DNA from: Gemmatimonadales bacterium
GTDB lineage: Bacteria > Gemmatimonadota > Gemmatimonadetes > Gemmatimonadales > GWC2-71-9
Assembly: GCA_025929805.1 (NCBI GenBank)
Contig: JAICPP010000057.1
Location: 1-14,904 of the forward strand
Reading direction: 5' to 3'
Length of the DNA stretch: 14,904 bases
Below, one piece after another: positions 6,900 through 12,052 of this stretch (positions within the stretch are counted from its first letter, which is position 1; the number at the start of each line of letters is the position of its first letter). The notes under the pieces are model-generated. The model did not search any database. It saw only the letters and a program-made list of their open reading frames with translations, and was not told the DNA's origin. The translations under genes were made by a program, and so were the position numbers.

Positions 6900-7064
6900 G
6901 TGCCGCCACTCCAATACCGCCCCTTACCCCCCTCCGAGCGTAAGCTCCCCAAGCTCGAGCCCACCACCCGAATCATCGGGAAATGCCCGGAGTGTGCCGG
7001 TCCCCTGATTCCCTCTTCGGCATGCATCAGCTGCTTGCAATGTGGGTGGGGACAATGCGGGTGA
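6900..7064 (+). CDS. Zinc-ribbon microprotein resembling the C-terminal tail of B12-dependent ribonucleotide reductase
   Basis: This is a 54-residue ORF starting GTG, with GGAG (6891-6894) at 5-base spacing and the promoter above. The first 25 residues are basic and Pro/Leu-rich. The rest carries six cysteines: C29-P-E-C32, C42-I-S-C45, C48 and C53, ending '...CLQCGWGQCG'. The pattern CPxC-x9-C-x2-C-x2-CG-x-x-x-CG is that of the cysteine-rich C-terminus of adenosylcobalamin-dependent (class II) ribonucleotide reductase, which binds zinc and carries redox cysteines. No catalytic reductase domain is present, so this is a detached ribbon. It could be a redox or zinc-binding partner; the function is not shown. 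Its stop overlaps the start region of the radical SAM gene (ATG 7055; GTG 7061 forms GTGA), implying coupling. Confidence 0.62.
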   Translation: MPPLQYRPLPPSERKLPKLEPTTRIIGKCPECAGPLIPSSACISCLQCGWGQCG

Positions 7065-8200
7065 AGGAGGCGGGGAAGCGGGTAAGTGGGGAGGCGGGAC
7101 AGCAGGAAAGCCGCGAGGCTCCCCAGCTCGATTTACTTCCCCGCCTCCCCGCTTCCCCGCTTCCTGTCTTAGATCAGCGTGCTCGGGGCACCAAGTTCAT
7201 CGAGCTCTCGGTGCGCTCGGTCCTCAACACGCCGGCTTCCACTCACATGGGATTTTGGTCGCTCAACCCATACGTCGGTTGCGAGTTCGGCTGCATGTAT
7301 TGCTATGCCCGCGATACGCATCGGTGGGTGGTGGAACGGTCGGAACGGGGGAACGGGGAAACGGGGGAATCGCTTGTCGATCGTTCTCCCGTTCCCTCGT
7401 TCCCTCGTTCCTCCCTGCCGCCCGAGGAGGCCTTCGAGAAAGAGATCCTGGTCAAGTCCGATGTCGCCGGAGTGCTGGCCCGCACGCTCAACCCCGCCCG
7501 TCTGGCCGGCCATCCTTTGGTCATCGGCACGGCCACGGACCCTTATCAGCCGGCCGAGCGGCGATTCCGGCTCACTCGCCGGATTCTGGAGGTGCTGCGC
7601 TCTTATCATGGTCTTTCCATCGAGATCATCACCAAATCGCCGCTCGTCACCCGCGATCTCGATCTCTTGCAGGCCCTCTCGGAGCACAACGACGTCAACA
7701 TCAACATCTCGCTGGCCACCGCTGATGCACGGCTGGCCCGCCGACTGGAGCTCCGCTCACCCGTACCGGCGGCGCGATTGCGGGCACTACGGCGGCTCAC
7801 GGCGAGAGGCATTCATGCCGGGCTCCTCGTAGCACCCATTATTCCCGGTATTACCGATGACTGGGCCGGATTGGCTCGGCTCATGGAAGCAGCGAAGGAG
7901 GCTGGTGCCCGCTACGTGATCGGGTCGGCGCTCCGACTCGGGCCGGCAGCGCGGCACCGCTTCCTTCCTTTCCTCGAACGGGAGTTCCCCGAGCTGCACC
8001 AACGCTATCGTCGCCATTATGCCAGCAGCGACCTGACCAGCCGGAGCTATCAGGAGGCACTCACCCGGCGGCTCAATGCGCTGCGTCAGGCATACGGCTT
8101 TGCGGGAGACGAAGCGAGCAGCAGGCGGCAGCGGCGGCTCGAGGACCCGGTGCGCAATGCCAGTACCACTCATTCAGTCGAGCAAGCGGTCCTGCTGTGA
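7055..8200 (+). CDS. Radical SAM protein, PA0069/Rv2578c-like (SplB-related)
   Basis: Numbered from the ATG at 7055 the protein has 381 residues. The 4Fe-4S motif C76-E-F-G-C80-M-Y-C83 lies in 'NPYVGCEFGCMYCYARDTH'. It is followed by 'VIGTATDPYQPAERRFRLTR', 'IITKSPLVTRDLDLL', 'ISLATADARLARRLE' and 'GLLVAPIIPGITDDW', all typical of the Rv2578c/PA0069 radical SAM group, which has no proven reaction. I chose 7055 because GGTGGGG precedes it and the longer frame to 6983 only reads across the cysteine-rich microprotein gene. Conserved sequence begins near 'RARGTKFIEL' (about residue 42). Residues 5-37 and 93-121 are encoded by two inverted-repeat elements and look foreign: 'PASPL', 'GNGETGES', 'PVPSFPRSSLP'. 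The second separates 'THRWVVER' from 'FEKEILVK'. Confidence 0.85.
   Translation: MRVKEAGKRVSGEAGQQESREAPQLDLLPRLPASPLPVLDQRARGTKFIELSVRSVLNTPASTHMGFWSLNPYVGCEFGCMYCYARDTHRWVVERSERGNGETGESLVDRSPVPSFPRSSLPPEEAFEKEILVKSDVAGVLARTLNPARLAGHPLVIGTATDPYQPAERRFRLTRRILEVLRSYHGLSIEIITKSPLVTRDLDLLQALSEHNDVNINISLATADARLARRLELRSPVPAARLRALRRLTARGIHAGLLVAPIIPGITDDWAGLARLMEAAKEAGARYVIGSALRLGPAARHRFLPFLEREFPELHQRYRRHYASSDLTSRSYQEALTRRLNALRQAYGFAGDEASSRRQRRLEDPVRNASTTHSVEQAVLL
7066..7168. repeat. In-frame inverted-repeat element (GCTTCCCC word) at the radical SAM N-terminus
   Basis: The left arm begins at 7066 and the right arm covers 7135-7168. GGAGGCGGGGAAG (7066-7078) and CTTCCCCGCCTCC (7136-7148) are perfect complements. 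The right arm is tandem octamers, and bases 7135-7164 are identical to 14771-14800 in dnaE2. The element begins right after the stop of the microprotein gene and stays open in the radical SAM frame. Confidence 0.8.
7333..7414. repeat. In-frame inverted-repeat element (CGTTCCCT word) inside the radical SAM gene
   Basis: The left arm (7333-7369) is repeated GGAACGGG-type units and the right arm (7384-7414) is repeated CGTTCCCT units. GGGAACGGG (7349-7357) and CCCGTTCCC (7388-7396) pair perfectly. The spacer is about 14 bases. It encodes a Gly/Asn/Glu-rich then Pro/Ser-rich peptide in a loop after the iron-sulfur motif, with no stop codon. Confidence 0.78.
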
Positions 8201-8218
8201 GCTAAGTCCCAGGATTTT

Positions 8219-8278
8219 TTCACCACAGAGAACACAGAGGGCTCCTATGGTTCACTGTTCACTGTTCACCGTTCACGC
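8219..8278. repeat. Two repeat arms upstream of the Y-family gene
   Basis: A CACAGAGG-word arm (about 8219-8240) resembles the left arm at 10553. It is followed by tandem TTCACTG heptamers (8250-8278), of which the first 20 bases are identical to 12028-12047 upstream of dnaE2. I see no inverted partner for either nearby. Together they fill most of the 89-bp gap after the radical SAM stop, and no clear Shine-Dalgarno remains before the ATG at 8290. Confidence 0.6.
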
Positions 8279-8289
8279 ACTTTGAAACC

Positions 8290-10608
8290 ATGCGTTCAGT
8301 CCTGTTCGTCGACCCGCCCGCCTTCTGCACCACCCTGGAAGGCATGGTGGCGCCCGCGCTGAGATCGCGGCCTCTGGCAATCGCTCCTCCTGCTCAGGAT
8401 CGAGCGACCATACTCGCGCTCTCCGGCGAGGCTCGACTGGCGGGCCTGATACCCGGCATGCCGGTACGAAAGGCGCAGCGGGTTTGTCCCGATCTCATCG
8501 TCTTGCCGCCCAACCCGCAGCTCTATGCCCGAGCCTCGCGCGCGCTGCACGACATCCTGCGAGCGTTCGCACCGTCCATCGAGCCAAAGGGATACGGACA
8601 TGCCTTTCTGGACCTCACCGGCACCGGCCGGCTTTTTGGTCCCCCGCAGGATGTCGCAGACCGCATCCAGAAAGAGGCCCGGGAGCGGCTCCGGCTTCCG
8701 CTATCGGTCGGGATTGCCACGAACAAGCTGGTGAGCCAGGCGGCCATCAAGGCAGACCGGCGGATGGGCGGTCAGCCGGACCATGAATCGCTGCTCTATG
8801 TCCCCTCTGGGAACGAGCAGGACTTTTTGGCGCCTCAACCGCTCGAGGTATTACCCGAGCTGGATCCCGGTATCCGGGACCGGCTGGATGATTATCAGCT
8901 CGAGCTCATCGGCGAGGTTGCGGCCATTTCCGAGAGCGCTCTCTGTGCGGTCTTTGGGCGTCAAGGCCGGATCCTCCGCGCTCGGGCCCGGGGCATCGAT
9001 CCCCGGCCGGTGCTTTCACCGGAACAACAATGCGAGTTTCGCGTGACCCATACCTTCGCCAGTGACACCAACGATCTCGGTGTTCTCCATCCAATGCTTC
9101 GCCTGATGAGCGAACGCCTGGGGCGTCGGCTTCGGCGGCGTGGGCTCATTGCCGCCGGGCTCCGGCTCGAGGCCACGTATGCCGATTACACCACCGTGAG
9201 CCGTGCGGTGGCGCTGGGTGCGGCCATATTGGATGCGGAGCTCTGGGAAGCAGCCCGGCGGGCGTTGTCGCTGGCCAACACCAAGCGTCTCGCGATCCGT
9301 TCCCTGACGCTCGCCCTGGACCGGCTGGGGGAGCCCGAAGCACAGCTGGAGTTATGGGGCGGTACGGCGGTACAGCTTGCCCTGAGCGCAGCGAAGGGGC
9401 GGCATGGCGGCACGGCGCTTCAGTCTGCCCTCGACCGTATTCACTCACGCTACGGTACACGAGCAATAATGCGGGGCATGCTCACGGCTCACCGTTCACA
9501 GCCCATCACTGACGAAGAATCTACCGCCGTACCGCCCTGCCGCCGGTGTTTACCACACCACCACGATTTTGCCGAAGGTCGCGTTCCCTTCGAGGACCCG
9601 ATGGGCATCGGCCAGCTGAGTCATGGGATAAGTTCGCTCCAGTACCGGCCGGAGTGCGGCGGCCTGGCCAAAGCGCGGCTCGAAGAGCGGCAGCATGCGC
9701 GCTCCGAATTCACGCACCAGTGGAATTCGCTCATCCAGGCCTCGAGTGCGCATGACTGTGCCAATGATCTCCAACCGCTTCCGGAGGATCGGGCCCAGAT
9801 CGGCGTCCGACTGGCTGCCGGCCAGAAATCCCAGCAGGATCAGACGGCCCCGGGATCCGAGGATGGCCAAATTGTCGGCAAAGGCCGGCCCACCCAAGAC
9901 ATCGAGCACTACATCGACCGGCTCACCCACCGCGTCTCGAAACGGTGTTCTGCTGGTGTCGATGCCCACATCCAGTCCATACACCAGCGCCCGAGCCAGC
10001 TTGTCCCCGCTGCGCGAGGTGCCCAGTACCGTGGCGCCGAGCTGCTTGGCAATCTGGGCGGCTGCAGTGCCCAGCCCGCTTCCCACCGCGTGGATCAGCA
10101 CCCGCTCCCGGGCTTGAACGCGGCCGCGAATCACCAACGCGTCGTACGCGGTCAGAAATACCTCGGGGATGGCAGCTGCTTCGGCATACGACAGGCCCCC
10201 CGGAATCGGGAGCACCTCGTCCTGATGCACTACCACCAGCTCGGCCTGGGCGCCGCCCCCAACCAGTCCCATGACCCGGTCACCTACTCGCCATTGCGTC
10301 ACCCCCGGACGCACCGCCTCGACTTCTCCGGCGTACTCGAGTCCCGGAATGTTTGCCGGCCAGCCCGAGGGCGCCGCGTAGAGGCCTCGTCGTTGGATCA
10401 GATCGGCCCGGTTCACTCCTGCCGCGTGCACTTTCACCCGGATGTGCTCCGGCCGGACCTCGGGCTTGGGCACTTCGCCGATGGTGATGACCTCGGGGCC
10501 GCCCGCTCCCTCATAGATCACGGCATGCATAGAGCTCACCTCACTTCATTTCACCACAGAGGACACAGAGGTAACGACTACAACATTAAGCTCCCAAGCT
10601 GTACATGA
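8290..10608 (+). CDS. Catalytically dead Y-family DNA polymerase homologue (ImuB-like), with abnormal 3' extension
   Basis: Residues 1-397 (to about 9480) are the Y-family core and align to E. coli DinB without gaps in the first 110 residues. D8 is kept, but the catalytic pair D103-E104 is G103-H104 ('GYGHAFLDLTGTGRLFG') and the steric-gate position 13 is Cys. 'GIATNKLVSQAAIKADR' and the helix-hairpin-helix region are present. Loss of the acids with a beta-clamp motif Q352-L-E-L-W356 is the ImuB pattern: a non-polymerising scaffold that recruits DnaE2 to the clamp. Straight after the clamp motif an inverted-repeat element is inserted. The expected stop near 9480-9510 is missing, and the frame stays open to 10608, lying antisense to the quinone oxidoreductase. 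That 375-residue tail has no recognisable domain and is probably not part of the ancestral protein. A sequencing frameshift is an alternative. The core is secure; the end is not. Confidence 0.72.
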   Translation: MRSVLFVDPPAFCTTLEGMVAPALRSRPLAIAPPAQDRATILALSGEARLAGLIPGMPVRKAQRVCPDLIVLPPNPQLYARASRALHDILRAFAPSIEPKGYGHAFLDLTGTGRLFGPPQDVADRIQKEARERLRLPLSVGIATNKLVSQAAIKADRRMGGQPDHESLLYVPSGNEQDFLAPQPLEVLPELDPGIRDRLDDYQLELIGEVAAISESALCAVFGRQGRILRARARGIDPRPVLSPEQQCEFRVTHTFASDTNDLGVLHPMLRLMSERLGRRLRRRGLIAAGLRLEATYADYTTVSRAVALGAAILDAELWEAARRALSLANTKRLAIRSLTLALDRLGEPEAQLELWGGTAVQLALSAAKGRHGGTALQSALDRIHSRYGTRAIMRGMLTAHRSQPITDEESTAVPPCRRCLPHHHDFAEGRVPFEDPMGIGQLSHGISSLQYRPECGGLAKARLEERQHARSEFTHQWNSLIQASSAHDCANDLQPLPEDRAQIGVRLAAGQKSQQDQTAPGSEDGQIVGKGRPTQDIEHYIDRLTHRVSKRCSAGVDAHIQSIHQRPSQLVPAARGAQYRGAELLGNLGGCSAQPASHRVDQHPLPGLNAAANHQRVVRGQKYLGDGSCFGIRQAPRNREHLVLMHYHQLGLGAAPNQSHDPVTYSPLRHPRTHRLDFSGVLESRNVCRPARGRRVEASSLDQIGPVHSCRVHFHPDVLRPDLGLGHFADGDDLGAARSLIDHGMHRAHLTSFHHRGHRGNDYNIKLPSCT
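9357..9537. repeat. Inverted-repeat element (TACCGCCG word) spanning the end of the Y-family core
   Basis: GGGCGGTACGGCGGTA (9357-9372) and TACCGCCGTACCGCCC (9522-9537) are perfect 16-bp complements about 150 bases apart. Between them lie a short imperfect hairpin GCCCTGAGCG...CGAAGGG (9379-9398), a GCGGCATGGCGGCACGG stretch (9400-9416), and the last conserved codons of the Y-family protein. The left arm follows the clamp-motif codons; the right arm ends 12 bases before the oxidoreductase stop codon. It could also act as a terminator for the two convergent genes. Confidence 0.72.
9550..10530 (-). CDS. NAD(P)H:quinone oxidoreductase, zinc-independent MDR superfamily
   Basis: This is a 326-residue medium-chain dehydrogenase/reductase of the quinone oxidoreductase (QOR/PIG3) group. 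It has 'VKVHAAGVNRADLIQRRG' (the VNxxD signature), 'IPGLEYAGEVEAVRPGV', 'WRVGDRVMGLVGGG', the cofactor loop A-V-G-S-G-L-G (148-154) and 'VDVVLDVLGG'. The zinc-ligand cysteines of alcohol dehydrogenases are absent, as expected for quinone reductases. The reaction would be NADPH-dependent reduction of quinones or enones in the cytosol. I place the start at ATG 10530 because GAGGTGAG lies four bases upstream; GTG at 10539 would lie within that Shine-Dalgarno. The length and motifs are normal, so this strand is the real gene and the Y-family frame opposite is its shadow. It is divergent from tag. Confidence 0.9.
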   Translation of the reverse strand: MHAVIYEGAGGPEVITIGEVPKPEVRPEHIRVKVHAAGVNRADLIQRRGLYAAPSGWPANIPGLEYAGEVEAVRPGVTQWRVGDRVMGLVGGGAQAELVVVHQDEVLPIPGGLSYAEAAAIPEVFLTAYDALVIRGRVQARERVLIHAVGSGLGTAAAQIAKQLGATVLGTSRSGDKLARALVYGLDVGIDTSRTPFRDAVGEPVDVVLDVLGGPAFADNLAILGSRGRLILLGFLAGSQSDADLGPILRKRLEIIGTVMRTRGLDERIPLVREFGARMLPLFEPRFGQAAALRPVLERTYPMTQLADAHRVLEGNATFGKIVVVW

Positions 10609-10655
10609 TTAGATCGAAACTACGAGATAGACCGTTCCCTCTGTGCCTCTGTGGT
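10553..10655. repeat. Intergenic palindrome of CACAGAGG words
   Basis: ACCACAGAGG (10553-10562) pairs with CCTCTGTGGT (10646-10655). After a one-base bulge, CACAGAGG (10564-10571) pairs with CCTCTGTG (10638-10645), and AACG (10573-10576) with CGTT (10633-10636). This makes about 22 paired bases around a 56-base loop. It fills the gap between the divergent starts of the oxidoreductase (10530) and tag (10675), so it overlaps whatever promoters they use. Confidence 0.78.
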
Positions 10656-10674
10656 AAAGATTTGAGGAGCCGGA

Positions 10675-11211
10675 ATGGGCGAGACCTATTGCGATGCCGC
10701 ACCGGGCCATGAATGGCACGGTCCTTATCACGAGCATGAATACGGCTTCCCGCTGGAGGACGATGCCGCGCTTTTTGAGCGGCTGGTCCTGGAGATCAAC
10801 CAGGCTGGTCTGTCCTGGCTCACCATACTCAAGAAGCGGGAGGCCTTCCGCCGTGCGTACGATGGGTTCGTGCCCGAGGTGGTCGCCGCCTATGGTAAGG
10901 TCGACCGCACGCGATTGCTGGCGGATCCCGGAATCGTTCGTAACCGACTGAAGGTCGACGCGGCCATTGCCAATGCCGGACGGATTCTGGAACTACGGAA
11001 GACTCATGGCTCCTTCGCCGGTTGGCTCGCTTCCCACCATCCCAGGAGTAAGGATGAATGGACCCGGCTGTTCAAGAGCACCTTTCGATTTACCGGTGGT
11101 GAGATCGTGAACGAGTTCCTGATGAGCATCGGCTATTTACCAGGCGCTCACGTGCCGAGCTGCCCAGTGTACCGGCGGATCGTCGCGCGCCGGCCTCCCT
11201 GGTCGCGGTAG
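10675..11211 (+). CDS. tag: DNA-3-methyladenine glycosylase I
   Basis: This 178-residue protein matches TagI, which removes 3-methyladenine from alkylated DNA in base-excision repair. The zinc-binding residues are present: C6 and H19 ('YHEHEYGFP') at the N-terminus, and H159 and C163 ('GAHVPSCPVY') at the C-terminus. 'LEINQAGLSWLTILKKREAFRRAY' carries the active-site glutamate E40. 'DPGIVRNRLKVDAAIANAG' is the helix-hairpin-helix region. It is slightly shorter than the E. coli enzyme (187). The ATG has GAGGAG (10664-10669) at 5-base spacing. Only one base separates its stop from the next start, so it forms an operon with the hydrolase and probably dnaE2, linking alkylation repair with translesion synthesis. 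Confidence 0.92.
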   Translation: MGETYCDAAPGHEWHGPYHEHEYGFPLEDDAALFERLVLEINQAGLSWLTILKKREAFRRAYDGFVPEVVAAYGKVDRTRLLADPGIVRNRLKVDAAIANAGRILELRKTHGSFAGWLASHHPRSKDEWTRLFKSTFRFTGGEIVNEFLMSIGYLPGAHVPSCPVYRRIVARRPPWSR

Positions 11212-11212
11212 C

Positions 11213-11998
11213 ATGCGGGCTGCTTTGATCAGTGGCCCTGAGGGAGTCCTCGGCATGGACGATGTCGGTCGAGGCGGGCTGCCGGTCGTCCTGGTGCATT
11301 CACTTGCCGGAAGCTCCGCCCATTGGTCCGGGACGCTCGAGCGATTGCGCCCCACCCGGCGGGTGATCGCGCTGGATCTTCGGGGACATGGACGCTCCGA
11401 GCCGCCGAAGAATGGCGACTACTCGATGGCGGGAATGGCTGGGGATGTCGAGACCGTGGTGGACATGCTGGATATTCGAAAGTTCATCCTGGTGGGTCAT
11501 AGCATGGGTGGCGGAGTGGCATTGACCTATGCGGGCGATCATCCGGATCGGATTGCCGGGCTCCTGCTGCTGGACCCGATCGGTGACGGCAGCCAAATCC
11601 CAGCTGATGAAGCAAAGACCTTTCTCGAGGCTCTGGACACAAACTACGAGAGCACGATTCAGGAGTACTGGAGACAGATCGCGGGGCCCGACAGCACGGT
11701 AAGGGAACGACTGCTGTCGGATCTGCGGGCAACGCCGAGAGAAGCCGTGGTGCGCGTGCTCCATGAGGTCATGCGATTCGATCCTGGCCCTGCACTGGCA
11801 CGCTATCGCGGGCCAATCCTGTCGGTCGTCACCCCCTCCAACGACGCATCGTTCAGCTTACATCGGCTGAGAAACGGGTTTCCCTACCATATCGTGCAGG
11901 GCACCGGCCACTGGATTCAGCTCGACAAGCCGGAAGAGTTCAATCGTCTACTCGACAACTTTCTGGAGGCAACCGTGAATCGTAAACGTGAACGATAA
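11213..11998 (+). CDS. Alpha/beta hydrolase
   Basis: A 261-residue alpha/beta-hydrolase fold protein. It has 'PVVLVHSLAGSSAHWSG' (oxyanion loop), 'VIALDLRGHGRSEPP', the nucleophile elbow 'VGHSMGG' with S97, and 'GTGHWIQLDKPEEF' with H233. D211 in 'TPSNDASF' is placed as the acid. The substrate cannot be deduced; haloperoxidase, esterase and C-C hydrolase branches share these motifs. No signal peptide is seen. The ATG begins one base after the tag stop codon, so translation is coupled. The last seven codons (V-N-R-K-R-E-R) and the TAA are encoded by the left arm of a TTCACTG/GTGAAC repeat element, so the C-terminus appears to be supplied by the repeat. Confidence 0.87.
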   Translation: MRAALISGPEGVLGMDDVGRGGLPVVLVHSLAGSSAHWSGTLERLRPTRRVIALDLRGHGRSEPPKNGDYSMAGMAGDVETVVDMLDIRKFILVGHSMGGGVALTYAGDHPDRIAGLLLLDPIGDGSQIPADEAKTFLEALDTNYESTIQEYWRQIAGPDSTVRERLLSDLRATPREAVVRVLHEVMRFDPGPALARYRGPILSVVTPSNDASFSLHRLRNGFPYHIVQGTGHWIQLDKPEEFNRLLDNFLEATVNRKRER

Positions 11999-12052
11999 AC
12001 AGGAGGGTCGCTCCGGCATCGCGTTCCGTTCACTGTTCACTGTTCACGTTTA
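11974..12052 (+). promoter_or_regulatory. TTCACTG-word inverted repeat across the hydrolase stop and dnaE2 start
   Basis: TAAACGTGAAC (11983-11993) and GTTCACGTTTA (12042-12052) are perfect 11-bp complements; the second includes the A of the dnaE2 ATG. The right arm (12028-12048) is tandem TTCACTG heptamers, and the left arm is degenerate copies of the complement. A full AGGAGG (12001-12006) sits in the loop, 45 bases before the ATG, too far for normal use. The hairpin could hold the dnaE2 start closed until ribosomes finishing the hydrolase open the left arm. Confidence 0.5.

Noticed and set aside
6983..7054. An upstream start for the radical SAM gene at 6983
   Set aside because: This stretch encodes the cysteine-rich end of the microprotein in another frame, and no family homology begins there.
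7042..7832. Long alternative open frames on the + strand inside the radical SAM gene
   Set aside because: They lack motifs and arise from GC-rich codon bias and the stop-free repeat arms.
8201..8289. A LexA-type SOS box before the Y-family gene
   Set aside because: GAAC and GTTC half-sites are present only as parts of repeat words and not at LexA spacing.
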